From the NCBI GenBank assembly GCA_043757265.1, contig JAYUQP010000089.1, positions 1 to 62,330 of the forward strand: a stretch of 62,330 nt of DNA, in the 5' to 3' direction. A program made the position numbers and the translations under genes. This document shows positions 9,204-17,042 of this stretch, piece by piece (position 1 is the first letter of the stretch; every line of letters begins with the position of its first letter). Under the pieces are notes generated by a model. The model was not told where the DNA came from, searched no databases, and saw only the letters and a program-made list of their open reading frames with translations. This DNA is from JANPLN01 sp043757265 (GTDB lineage Bacteria > Bdellovibrionota > Bdellovibrionia > Bdellovibrionales > JAGQZY01).

Positions 9204-9551
9204 ATGCAGCAAGAATTTTTGTTAACCCGCTCGAATTATTACAGTCACTTTTTTAATACCGCTATTTTTTTTGATCCATACAGAATCTACTTTAATAGTG
9301 CATTTGAGAGTGCTGCCTTGAATCTCTATTACCAAGTGCAACAAAAATTTAGCGGCACGCTTTCGACAGATTCAAACTTTTATATTTTGATGTATTCGGA
9401 ACTTGAGCTATTCGAAAGAAACTTTGGGAGCGACACGGCCGACGTGGTTGTAGTTAAAGAAGGAAACGATTTCATCATTGGTATGAAGTGCGTCACTCCC
9501 GTAGAGACTTTTGATGAAGTCATCGAAGCTCTTTCATCCATTCTAAAATAA
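9204..9551 (+). CDS. Small protein of unknown function
   Basis: A 115-residue protein rich in aromatic residues and Phe/Tyr/Asn, without a signal peptide or membrane helix. It starts at ATG 9204, preceded by a purine-rich AGGGGG stretch. It lies downstream of hutI with a 63-base gap, and its last 32 bases overlap the end of the convergent CinA-like gene. I recognise no family. Its mixed alpha/beta pattern and reasonable ribosome site make it a credible gene, but nothing indicates its role. Confidence 0.55.
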   Translation: MQQEFLLTRSNYYSHFFNTAIFFDPYRIYFNSAFESAALNLYYQVQQKFSGTLSTDSNFYILMYSELELFERNFGSDTADVVVVKEGNDFIIGMKCVTPVETFDEVIEALSSILK

Positions 9552-10626
9552 GTTTTTCTACCAAAAACGCCTCCCTCCATTTCGATTTTTTAGTGGAGGG
9601 AGCTGCAACTTTCCAAATTGTCTTTTTATTCTCTGCGTGCCATTCACATACCCAGTCTTGCTCCTGTGTTGTTAATTGCAGCATATTTATCCCCGGCAAA
9701 GGTAAAGATTCAGACGGCCCAATGTGATATTGAAAGTTATGCGCCCAAAGAGGCGAGCCCAATGCCTGAGTGATTCGAGTAAGGAGCAATCCCGAGCTGC
9801 TCGAATCTTTGATTAGGACTGGAGACTGCTTCTTTAATTTTTGCTGCATTTTCCAATTGATCGATGGAAGGTCGGTATCAATATAAAAAGAGCCAAGCAA
9901 TTCAGTAAACTGCGAAATCGAAGAAGTTGCTTCGTCACTTTTTTTATCGTGCCACAATTTAATTTCTACGTAGGGAACTTGCAGACGATAGCCCAAATGT
10001 TTTTCGTAGGAAAATTTCTGGAAAAATGTTTCGGCTAAATGTGCGAGTTCCGATTCTGGTGCCCCTAAGCATAACCATGTTGTGAGTTTTAAGTGGGTGC
10101 TGCTAGAGAACTGATCACGCAGCTGCTGTCCGACTCCGTTTGACCAAATGCTTTCTATCTCATGGGGCGGGCCGGGAAGCACCCAATAGTGTTTGGACTC
10201 CCGCTGTACGTAGAAACCCGGTGCGATACCGGCATTGTTATTTAAAATTGTCGCAGAATTTGGAAAAAAACATTGCTGTTTGTGCGCGGGCCGAACGATG
10301 ACATTTCGCGATTCAAGTTTTTCCCGCACCATTTCCCAGGAGGCTTCAGAAAATTCAAGAGGCAGAGACAAATGATCGCTGATCACGTCGCGAGTCAAAT
10401 CATCACTTGTGGGTCCAAGGCCCCCGCAAATAAAAATCAAATCAGATTGTGCGATGGCAAGGGCTAGAGCTTGGCGAATCAAAAGGGGTTCATCAGGAGC
10501 GCTCAGGTGCAGTGAGACCTTGATGTTCAGGTCCTGCAGCTTTTGCGATATCCACTGAGCATTGGAGTTGGTAATTTGTCCATCGGTGATCTCGGTGCCA
10601 ACGGCGAGGATACTGGCGGTTATCAT
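9520..10626 (-). CDS. CinA-like protein (MoaB/MoeA-type N-terminal domain)
   Basis: Residues 1 to about 170 are a clear CinA N-terminal molybdopterin-binding-fold domain. They include GTEITDGQITNSN near the start, the GGLGPTSDDLT segment, and LPGPPHEIESIW. In typical CinA this part is joined to a C-terminal amidohydrolase (PncC-type) domain. Here the C-terminal third is short and I do not see the expected catalytic sequence, so the deamidase activity may be lost or replaced. The likely role is NAD-related metabolite repair or competence/damage-linked, by family only. The start ATG is 3 bases after the stop of the upstream DUF2799 lipoprotein gene, suggesting co-transcription. Confidence 0.8.
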   Translation of the reverse strand: MITASILAVGTEITDGQITNSNAQWISQKLQDLNIKVSLHLSAPDEPLLIRQALALAIAQSDLIFICGGLGPTSDDLTRDVISDHLSLPLEFSEASWEMVREKLESRNVIVRPAHKQQCFFPNSATILNNNAGIAPGFYVQRESKHYWVLPGPPHEIESIWSNGVGQQLRDQFSSSTHLKLTTWLCLGAPESELAHLAETFFQKFSYEKHLGYRLQVPYVEIKLWHDKKSDEATSSISQFTELLGSFYIDTDLPSINWKMQQKLKKQSPVLIKDSSSSGLLLTRITQALGSPLWAHNFQYHIGPSESLPLPGINMLQLTTQEQDWVCEWHAENKKTIWKVAAPSTKKSKWREAFLVEKLILEWMKELR

Positions 10627-10629
10627 AGC

Positions 10630-11178
10630 TTATCTTGCGATAGGGTGATTGTACTTTTCAAGAGTTTTCAAATTGGCTTGTTTTTTTTCTTTCAAATTTT
10701 CAATATTTTTTTGAATATCGGTGTATTCATTCGAATTGCGGGGTGCTTTTTTGAGATTTAGTTCTTCGCTCGCGATTTTGCCGATTAAAAAAGAAGTTTC
10801 CTTTTCGATCATAAATACGTTGAGACCTTCTTGATAGCCAATTAAGAAATCCTCCTCATATTTTTCTGGGCACGTTTTTCGATAGGGCTGTCCAGCTTTG
10901 GCGCTAGCAAATCCGTGCTCCTGTGTGCAGTACATAGCCAACCCATGGTTCCAACCGTCCATAAAGTTTTGGATTTCGTCTTTGGTCATGAGCTCGCACT
11001 CTTCGGACTTCATCATCCAATTGTTGGATGGCTGCCCCTGCATTCCATCTTGGCGGCCGCGCTCGAACCAATTGATCTCGGAACAGTTAGGCTTTAACTG
11101 AACAAGCGAGGTCGAACAAGCTGACAATACGAGTAAGTAGGCGAAAAGAATAAGGCTTAGAGATTTTTCTAGTTTCAT
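10630..11178 (-). CDS. DUF2799 lipoprotein
   Basis: A 182-residue protein with a lipoprotein signal (hydrophobic LILFAYLLVLSAC, lipobox LSAC). The mature part has two repeated motifs of the form W..G..DG..G (WFERGRQDGMQGQ) and GWNHGLAMYC, plus FLIGYQEGLN, which match the DUF2799 family. The C-terminus is a helical charged tail ending near the CinA-like gene, only 3 bases away. It is likely an outer-membrane or periplasmic lipoprotein of unknown role. Conserved cysteines after the lipobox may form disulfides. Confidence 0.82.
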   Translation of the reverse strand: MKLEKSLSLILFAYLLVLSACSTSLVQLKPNCSEINWFERGRQDGMQGQPSNNWMMKSEECELMTKDEIQNFMDGWNHGLAMYCTQEHGFASAKAGQPYRKTCPEKYEEDFLIGYQEGLNVFMIEKETSFLIGKIASEELNLKKAPRNSNEYTDIQKNIENLKEKKQANLKTLEKYNHPIAR

Positions 11179-11239
11179 GATTCGCTCGGGTTATACACAA
11201 ATCGCGATCCGATGTACCGGAAATTGACACACCATGCAA

Positions 11240-12715
11240 TTATTTCTTTACGACCAAAAAAGCTTTTAAAAGGCTGTCGTTTTGATGCCAATCGAAGTCC
11301 CACTGCATGGAAAAGTTGCCTGTAATATCAATGCTTTCAGACTTACATTTGCTTCTTAATTGAAGTTCCCATTCGGCAAAGTCCCACTGTTCGAAATTCG
11401 TTGAAAAGAGCAAACTTCCCCGTGGCGAAAGCACTGCGAGGCACATTTCGATTAATAGCGAAAAATCTTTTTCCACACGAAACGTTGTCTTTTCGTGACG
11501 ACTAAACGAGGGAGGGTCGCAAACGATCACATCGAAGGTGAGTGCCTTTTTTGCCGCATATTTGAGATAGGCAAAACTATCCATATCGTAAAACTTAAAG
11601 TTCGGCGAAGTGAGTTTATTGAGTGCAAAGTTCTTTTTAGACCAGTCGATGTACTTTCGGCTGAGATCCACCGTGACAACTTCGCTGGCTCCTCCGACGG
11701 CGGCGTTAAGGCTAAAGCCAGCAGTGTAAGCAAACAGGTTGAGGATTTTTTTATTTGCACTGTTTTTTTGCAGCCAGTGGCGGTGTTCGCGTTGGTCTAA
11801 AAAGAGCCCAGGCGAGGCACCCACGGATTTTGTCATTTCGTAGTCAACGGAGCATTCCTTCGCAGTCCAAGACGTAGGGGCTTGATCGACAAAAAATTTA
11901 TTTTCTAAGGAGCGAGATTTTGCATAATTTTGCAGGCTCCATTTTTCTATTTTTACCAGATCAAAAAAACGATGTAGCGATTTGAGGGTCTGGTCCGACG
12001 GGGGAATTTCGCTCCACCATCCAGCATGCGCCACATCACCTAGTAAATCCACACGAAGAGGCGTGCCTTCGTCATGCACTAAGCGCAAGCACTGTTTGGT
12101 TAAAAGAAGCTCGGGGTACAGCCGCAGGCGACGGTCGAACGACATTAACCACTGACAGAGTAGAGGGTCTTTGAGGAGCGAAAGATCTCCATAGATCACC
12201 GGCGGGGGAGATGAAAAATCAAAGTGTTCAGAAGAAATCTGTCGGCAATGAAGAAAAAGAACAGGAAAGTTTGAGCCGCCGTAGGTTGTGTCACCCAAGA
12301 GTGGAATTCGAGATTCGCGGGCGTGGATGCGAATCTGGTGAGTGCGCCCATGCACCGGCGTGGCTTCGATAAGAGCAAAAGAATGCTCCTGTTTCAGAAC
12401 ACGAAAGTGCGTCGTAGCAACTTTGTCATCGACCGGAGTCGAAACGGTCCACTCGATGTGACTTGGTTTACGATCGGTGATCAATAAATACTTTTTGTGA
12501 ACCTGCCCAGCACTCCAAAGATCGCTCAGCTTTGCACAGTCATTGCGATCAGATGTGGTTACAAAACAGCCTGTGGTCCGTTTGTCGAGGCGGTGACATA
12601 TAAAAAGAGTTTGCTGTTTTTGTTTGCAGAGCCATTCGATGTAGCCGGGTTTGTTCGGGTCAGTTTTATGGGATGAGATTCCGTAAGGTTTGTTTGCACA
12701 AAAAACAGAGCGCAC
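11240..12715 (-). CDS. RluA-type pseudouridine synthase fused to RlmI-type methyltransferase
   Basis: This is a two-enzyme fusion of 491 residues. Residues 1 to about 165 are an RluA-family pseudouridine synthase, with the catalytic Asp44 in HRLDKRTTG and the conserved VHGRTHQIRIH at about 122-131. Residues about 270-490 are a class I SAM-dependent rRNA-cytosine-type methyltransferase like RlmI/RlmK. Its motifs are GLFLDQREHR (about 303-312), the SAM motif NLFAYTAGFSLNAA (about 326-339) and CDPPSFSRH (about 399-406). Both halves look intact. The target RNA and bases are unknown. The linker of about 100 residues is not recognised. It is not overlapping its neighbours, and the Fur-family gene lies 9 bases upstream on the same strand, so they may share a transcript. 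Confidence 0.85.
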   Translation of the reverse strand: MRSVFCANKPYGISSHKTDPNKPGYIEWLCKQKQQTLFICHRLDKRTTGCFVTTSDRNDCAKLSDLWSAGQVHKKYLLITDRKPSHIEWTVSTPVDDKVATTHFRVLKQEHSFALIEATPVHGRTHQIRIHARESRIPLLGDTTYGGSNFPVLFLHCRQISSEHFDFSSPPPVIYGDLSLLKDPLLCQWLMSFDRRLRLYPELLLTKQCLRLVHDEGTPLRVDLLGDVAHAGWWSEIPPSDQTLKSLHRFFDLVKIEKWSLQNYAKSRSLENKFFVDQAPTSWTAKECSVDYEMTKSVGASPGLFLDQREHRHWLQKNSANKKILNLFAYTAGFSLNAAVGGASEVVTVDLSRKYIDWSKKNFALNKLTSPNFKFYDMDSFAYLKYAAKKALTFDVIVCDPPSFSRHEKTTFRVEKDFSLLIEMCLAVLSPRGSLLFSTNFEQWDFAEWELQLRSKCKSESIDITGNFSMQWDFDWHQNDSLLKAFLVVKK

Positions 12716-12724
12716 AACGTTCCC

Positions 12725-13216
12725 TTAGATGTTTTGTTTTGATTTTTTTTGGCATTCGGGACAGATCCCGTACAGTTCCATAACATGATCGGTGAGAATA
12801 AAATCGTAATTTTTTGCAATGATCTCTTGCAGGCTTTCGATTTTGTGATTTTCGAATTCGACAATTTTGCTACATTGGGTGCACGTTAAGTGATCATGAT
12901 GATTTTTTGTGGACCACTCGTAGCGCGCGGGTAGACCGCCAATACGAAATTCGAGCACGTATTTATGTTCGGACAGTTTCTTTAAAAACCGATACACAGT
13001 GGCAAAGCCAATTTCTGCGTGGTCTTCAGACACTTCTTCGAAAATTTCCTGAGCGGTAAAGTGTGCTGGGCCTTTACGCACTTTTTCCAAAATCGCCAAA
13101 CGCTGTAGTGTAACTTTTAGGCCGAGTTCGCGAATTATTTTTTTTCCAGGAATTTCTTTGATATCGTCCTGGCGTGGAAAAATTTGCTGGTTTTTGTTAA
13201 CGGGCAGGGTCTGCAT
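12725..13216 (-). CDS. Fur-family metalloregulator
   Basis: A 163-residue Fur-type repressor. An N-terminal winged helix (AILEKVRKGPAHFTAQEIFEEV, then FATVYRFLKKL) is followed by the HHDHLTC metal segment. Structural zinc cysteines are C112/C115 (CTQC) and C152/C155 (CPEC). The N-terminal extension of about 20 residues is longer than usual. Which metal it senses cannot be read from the sequence; Fur, Zur and PerR differ by a few residues. A 21-base interrupted palindrome just upstream (13236-13256) suggests autoregulation. The pseudouridine-methyltransferase fusion gene follows directly downstream on the same strand. Confidence 0.88.
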   Translation of the reverse strand: MQTLPVNKNQQIFPRQDDIKEIPGKKIIRELGLKVTLQRLAILEKVRKGPAHFTAQEIFEEVSEDHAEIGFATVYRFLKKLSEHKYVLEFRIGGLPARYEWSTKNHHDHLTCTQCSKIVEFENHKIESLQEIIAKNYDFILTDHVMELYGICPECQKKSKQNI

Positions 13217-13236
13217 ACCGAATCGGTTTTAGTGGT

Positions 13237-13255
13237 ATTGATAGGCATTGTCAAT
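13237..13255 (-). promoter_or_regulatory. Candidate Fur-family operator
   Basis: The sequence ATTGATAGGCATTGTCAAT is an imperfect 19-base palindrome with outer T/A extending it to 21. It lies about 20 bases upstream of the Fur-family ATG, where an autoregulatory operator would occlude the promoter. It resembles a Fur/PerR-type inverted repeat in size and AT content but not exactly. Binding is an inference. Confidence 0.45.
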
Positions 13256-13332
13256 ACTAATGACATCAGTTTTCATTTAGGCGGGGTGCGCCTTGCTCTT
13301 TTTGACCTTTATATTCAAATTAGAAACACGCC

Positions 13333-13404
13333 GTCGTCCGGAGTAAATAGACCTGAGCGAATCGAAGGATCTCAGCTCAGATTCTTTGATTCTCTTAGGA
13401 CGAC
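13333..13404. repeat. REP-like hairpin repeat, copy 1
   Basis: A long inverted repeat. Outer arms GTCGTCC and GGACGAC enclose an inner pair (13359-13372 with 13379-13392) that matches in 12 of 14 positions. It belongs to a dispersed family containing GAAGGATCT and CATCCTGAG/CCTGAG seen again at 29771, 51158, 52164 and 62219. It lies between the Fur-family gene and the NYN gene and may form a strong mRNA hairpin. Confidence 0.65.
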
Positions 13405-13431
13405 AGTGTTGGATTGACAAGGAATGGTTAT

Positions 13432-13989
13432 ATGCAAAAGACAACGACAACAACACCGACAAAGCCACAGGAAAAATCCCCCGAAAAACACAAGCCCGAA
13501 ATACATAAATCTGATCAGCAAAAACAACTTTTGTTTCAAAAAGTGGGAATTTTTATTGATGCTGAAAATATAGAATTATCAGGCCTAAAACACCACGAGG
13601 GCCGAACAGATTACCGAAAAATTTTAGAAAAAGTGGGCGACCGCGAAATCACGCGAATCCTTTATTACAAACCCGAGTACAAAGATATTTCCCCAGAATT
13701 CCAACATTTTTGGTCTAGCCTGGGCGGAGAGATAAAACGTCCTACAAAAAATGCAGATTCGTTTATGGTTATCGATGCGGTGACCATGGCCGACAAACTC
13801 GATGTGGTAATTATCCTGGGCGGAGACAAAGATTTTTTGCCACTCGTGTGGTATCTACGATCTCGCGGATGTCGAGTGGAAATTTGGTCGTGGCCCGAGT
13901 CCACGTCGCCTGAGATTAAAATCGCAGCCGATTTCTATTTTCCATTGACAGAGGATTTTGTCGTCGACGATAAAAAGAAACGACGGTAA
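13432..13989 (+). CDS. NYN-domain (LabA/DUF88-like) protein
   Basis: The N-terminal 30 residues are Thr/Pro/Lys-rich and look disordered. The rest is a NYN (PIN-like) domain: GIFIDAENIE with the first acidic pair, then NADSFMVIDAVTMA and IILGGDKDFLPLV, which supply the expected acidic metal-binding residues. Members are predicted RNases or RNA-binding regulators. The start was set at ATG 13432 because it follows AAGGAATGG at suitable spacing; an in-frame TTG at 13414 is possible. A tRNA-Arg gene begins just 18 bases downstream. Confidence 0.83.
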   Translation: MQKTTTTTPTKPQEKSPEKHKPEIHKSDQQKQLLFQKVGIFIDAENIELSGLKHHEGRTDYRKILEKVGDREITRILYYKPEYKDISPEFQHFWSSLGGEIKRPTKNADSFMVIDAVTMADKLDVVIILGGDKDFLPLVWYLRSRGCRVEIWSWPESTSPEIKIAADFYFPLTEDFVVDDKKKRR

Positions 13990-14007
13990 CACGTCTTCAA
14001 AGTTTAT

Positions 14008-14084
14008 GCGATCGTAGCTCAGCTGGATAGAGTACTTGGCTTCGAACCAAGTGGTCGGAGGTTCAAATCCTTCCGGTCGCACCA
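14008..14084 (+). tRNA. tRNA-Arg (anticodon TCG)
   Basis: A complete cloverleaf. The acceptor stem pairs GCGATCG with CGGTCGC, with discriminator A and an encoded CCA at 14082-14084. The anticodon stem CTTGG/CCAAG holds a 7-base loop with anticodon TCG (reads CGA). The T arm contains the standard GGTTCAAATCC. Length is 77 bases. Confidence 0.95.
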
Positions 14085-14103
14085 ATTGCACACACCGATC
14101 TTC

Positions 14104-14131
14104 GATATCGGGTATCTGATATTAGGTATCT
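14104..14131. repeat. 14-base tandem duplication after tRNA-Arg
   Basis: Two adjacent 14-base units (GATATCGGGTATCT and GATATTAGGTATCT) differ at two positions and are followed by TTTT. They sit 20 bases past the tRNA. It may be tRNA-downstream debris or part of a transcript end. No gene lies between here and 14247. Farther on, GTTTAG (14182) and CTAAAC (14202) form a small inverted pair 5' of the next gene. Confidence 0.4.
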
Positions 14132-14247
14132 TTTCACTCCATTCACCATTTCATGTACTTTTCTAAACATTTATTTCACGGGTTTAGCAATGTAATCCTG
14201 CCTAAACGTGTAAGAACACCTTTTCACTGTTTGGTCGAGGAGAACCC

Positions 14248-14820
14248 ATGAAATTATCTGGAAAGAAAATAGCGATTTTAGCCACGGATGGTTTCGAACA
14301 CTCCGAACTGTTTGAGCCCTATAAAGCGCTAAAGATCGAAGGAGCCACGGTGGAAATTGTTTCCCTTGAAATGGGTGAGATAAAATCTTGGAAAAATGAC
14401 AATTGGGCCGAGGCAGTACAAGTGCAAAAGACGGTGGATTCCGTGACGGCGGCTGACTATCATGGCCTTGTGCTTCCTGGTGGAGTGATCAACCCTGATC
14501 GCCTCCGCGCAAACGACGATGCCGTCGAGTTTGTGGCGTCGTTTTTTGCAGATGGAGCGCAAAAGCCTGTGGCAGCAATTTGTCATGGCCCATGGATGCT
14601 CGTCGAGGCGAAAGTCCTTGAAGGTCGTCGTGTGACCTCTTACAAATCCATTCGCACCGATGTCATCAATGCCGGGGCACATTGGCAAGATTCAGACGTG
14701 GTTGTCGATGGCGGTTTGGTAACAAGTCGCTCCCCAAAAGATCTTCCCGCCTTTATGAAGTCGATGATCGAAGAGTTCAGAGAGGGTGTACACGGGGTGG
14801 TTGAAAGTTTCGCACCTTAG
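14248..14820 (+). CDS. DJ-1/PfpI family protein
   Basis: The 190-residue protein has the type 1 glutamine-amidotransferase-like fold of the PfpI group. It has an N-terminal TDGFEHSE segment with Glu17, the LVLPGG strand, and the nucleophile elbow AICHGPW with Cys112-His113. It resembles stress-linked general-stress protein 18/YhbO-type members, often described as protein deglycases or chaperones; the exact reaction is debated for the family. A strong GAGGAG ribosome site precedes the ATG. It is a single gene between the tRNA-Arg region and the PqiA-like gene. Confidence 0.86.
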   Translation: MKLSGKKIAILATDGFEHSELFEPYKALKIEGATVEIVSLEMGEIKSWKNDNWAEAVQVQKTVDSVTAADYHGLVLPGGVINPDRLRANDDAVEFVASFFADGAQKPVAAICHGPWMLVEAKVLEGRRVTSYKSIRTDVINAGAHWQDSDVVVDGGLVTSRSPKDLPAFMKSMIEEFREGVHGVVESFAP

Positions 14821-14895
14821 TCGAGTTGAATATTGCTTTTCAGAGAGATTCAGATTAATCCAGAACACTGTTGCGTCATTAACAATTGGTAGATC

Positions 14896-16161
14896 ATGAA
14901 GCTCTTGAATTATCTGCGACTTATCATCTCTGTGGGACTTTTTTGTGGCATTGCTCAGGTGACCTATAATATCTGTACGCAATCGGCTCTTTTACAGTAT
15001 CAAAAATACGATGAGGCAAATCTCAATCACATGAAGTACGGGATTTTTAATGTGAATGCGTGGAAAGAAAAAATGGCAGCGATCGTTGTTGCCGAGATTC
15101 AAGAATTCCAAATTGATAGCAAAAATAAATCCGACCTTGCAAAGCACATCGAAGGGCAGCTCTCCTTGATGATCGAAAAATTGGATCTTCAAATCAAAGA
15201 GAGCAACAAGGACTCAACTAAGGGATGGATTAAGCAAAAGCTGATCAATACATTCGTTGATATGGACAAGATTAAAAACAGTGTGCCTGATTATGCGGAT
15301 AGCATTATGCAAGAGATGACAGATAAAGACAGTCAAAAGAAACTGAAGCAAGTCATCAAAGAAAGAGTCAGAAAATATCTGGACGAAACCTTCGAGCCCC
15401 AAGATATGAGCGAAGTGAATGGTATTATCCTGCGGTCAGGTCAAAAAACAAAAGAAGAAGCCATCGTCTTTTTAGCGAAAGAAGTTCAACCCAAAATTGA
15501 CGGTTTGTTTCGGCTCACTTGGAATTTGTTAGGCCTTTGTTTTTTGTTGTTTGCCTCGTCGGCTCTGTTCAAAAAAATTCCCACCGAACATTTTTTACTG
15601 TGTAGCACGTCGTTAGTACTTCTGCTATATGCGGGGGTCACTTGTCCGATGATCGACATGATCGCACGAATCGGCAGTTTTAACTTTATGCTGTTTGGTC
15701 ATAAAATTGAGTTCACAAACCAAATCGTGTATTTTCAAAGCAAAAGTATTCTTGATGTATTTTGGGTCTTGATGGAAGACCCTGCGCTCTCGATGAAAAT
15801 CGTGGGAGTGTTAATGATCTTATTCAGTATTGTTTTACCGTTTATTAAAATTATATTTTCTTATTTTTATTATTTTAACATCGCCTCTTCACAAGAGCGC
15901 GGTTTGGTGAAATTTTTTGTATTGAAGTCCGGAAAATGGTCTATGACGGATGTTCAGGTTGTTGCCATTTTGATGGCCTATATCGGATTTAATGGAATGG
16001 TGTCTACGCAGTTCGACGTGATTCGGGCAACCATTCCGAAATTTGAATTAATATCCAACAACGACACGACTTTGCAGATCGGCTTCTATATCTTCTTCGC
16101 CTACGTGATTTTAGCAATGCTCCTTTCGACGGCCATAGAGAAGCGTGTTTCCAGGAAATAG
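14896..16161 (+). CDS. PqiA-like integral membrane protein
   Basis: 421 residues with an N-terminal membrane segment (residues about 5-25), a long charged soluble region of about 150 residues that may be periplasmic and coiled, then several membrane helices in the C-terminal half. The segment FVLKSGKWSMTDVQVVAILMAYIGF matches the GKWSM-DV block of the paraquat-inducible protein A family, where PqiA works with MCE proteins in lipid transport. No PqiB/MCE gene is adjacent. The extra extracytoplasmic domain is unlike compact PqiA. The ribosome site is weak. The 3' end of the gene lies inside a 23-base tandem repeat array. Confidence 0.72.
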   Translation: MKLLNYLRLIISVGLFCGIAQVTYNICTQSALLQYQKYDEANLNHMKYGIFNVNAWKEKMAAIVVAEIQEFQIDSKNKSDLAKHIEGQLSLMIEKLDLQIKESNKDSTKGWIKQKLINTFVDMDKIKNSVPDYADSIMQEMTDKDSQKKLKQVIKERVRKYLDETFEPQDMSEVNGIILRSGQKTKEEAIVFLAKEVQPKIDGLFRLTWNLLGLCFLLFASSALFKKIPTEHFLLCSTSLVLLLYAGVTCPMIDMIARIGSFNFMLFGHKIEFTNQIVYFQSKSILDVFWVLMEDPALSMKIVGVLMILFSIVLPFIKIIFSYFYYFNIASSQERGLVKFFVLKSGKWSMTDVQVVAILMAYIGFNGMVSTQFDVIRATIPKFELISNNDTTLQIGFYIFFAYVILAMLLSTAIEKRVSRK

Positions 16162-16250
16162 AGAAACGTGCTTCCATAAGATAAAGAAACGTGCTTCCAG
16201 GAAATAGGAAAATGCGTTTCCATTAAACAACGGAATGATTTCCACAAAAC
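16137..16250. repeat. Five 23-base tandem repeats
   Basis: Units begin at 16137, 16160, 16183, 16206 and 16229. The first three are closely alike (GAAACGTGCTTCCA core) and the last two are degenerate, the fifth being 22 bases. The PqiA-like gene ends within the first units, so the last residues are encoded by the repeat. The array fills a convergent junction with the trypsin gene. It has no spacers and is not CRISPR. Confidence 0.75.
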
Positions 16251-16262
16251 GTTTGATAAGCC

Positions 16263-17012
16263 TTAGATTCCGCTAACGTACTGGCGAATCCAAGAAAAAT
16301 AAGAGCTGGCAATTACGGCCTTTGACGTCACTTGCAATACGTTTTTGCAACCATTTGAAAGGCTATTTACGCCAATCAAATACCGGCGTGAACCTACAAT
16401 TTTCATGACAGGTCCGCCAGAATCTCCTTGGCACAAAGCTTGGTCTACTTCAGGCGTCATTTCCAATCCTTTATCGCCATAAAAGAGGGCTACCGAATCC
16501 ACAATTGCATTCATAAGGCCCCAGCGAAGAATTCCGGTCCCACCGGCAGAGCTTGATTTTCCATAGCCATAAATCCGAGCCTGAGTTTCCTGGTACAAGT
16601 ACTCGTTCACACTGCCGATGACGATGGGCGAGATTGGAAAGGGAAACGCGCTGGCAATTTCAATCAAAGCAATGTCATTTCTTACGAAAGTACCCGAAAA
16701 ATCCGTGGGCTGGATTTGAAACCGAGGATGCGTGATCAATCTTTTTACAGACGTACTGAGCCATTGTCCGCTGCTGTTACGCACAAGAATTTTTGCAGTG
16801 CTAGCGCTAGAGCGATATGTACAATGGGCAGCCGTTAATAAAAAAGTTTTACTGATAAACGTAGCGGTGCAACTGCCGGAAGGCGTTTGCAACTTGGCGA
16901 TAGACCGTGCCAGGCTGTTTTCAGCTGGTATTTGCCAGCCATTTTGGACACGATCGTTGGCAAAGCTATAACTAACAAAAAACGCCGATGTAAGTATTAA
17001 AATGATCTTCAT
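16263..17012 (-). CDS. Trypsin-like serine protease (S1), secreted
   Basis: A 249-residue protein with a clear Sec signal peptide (MKIILILTSAFFVSYSFA). The catalytic triad is complete: His63 in LTAAHC, Asp113 in RNDIALIEI, and Ser198 in CQGDSGGP, with the disulfide cysteines typical of trypsins. The mature start NDRVQNGWQIP differs from the usual IVGG, so activation may be unusual. It is encoded 30 bases downstream of the HTH regulator gene, on the same strand, so the pair is probably one operon controlled by the iteron-like array upstream of that gene. Confidence 0.9.
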   Translation of the reverse strand: MKIILILTSAFFVSYSFANDRVQNGWQIPAENSLARSIAKLQTPSGSCTATFISKTFLLTAAHCTYRSSASTAKILVRNSSGQWLSTSVKRLITHPRFQIQPTDFSGTFVRNDIALIEIASAFPFPISPIVIGSVNEYLYQETQARIYGYGKSSSAGGTGILRWGLMNAIVDSVALFYGDKGLEMTPEVDQALCQGDSGGPVMKIVGSRRYLIGVNSLSNGCKNVLQVTSKAVIASSYFSWIRQYVSGI

Positions 17013-17042
17013 TCTCTACGTTTCGAGAAACAGCGCGAAAAA

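Noticed and set aside
9571..9602. Terminator after the small protein gene at 9204-9551
   Set aside because: The 9-bp stem lies inside the coding sequence of the CinA-like gene and no T run follows, so it was not listed as a terminator.
16137..16250. CRISPR array
   Set aside because: The 23-base units are contiguous and have no spacers.
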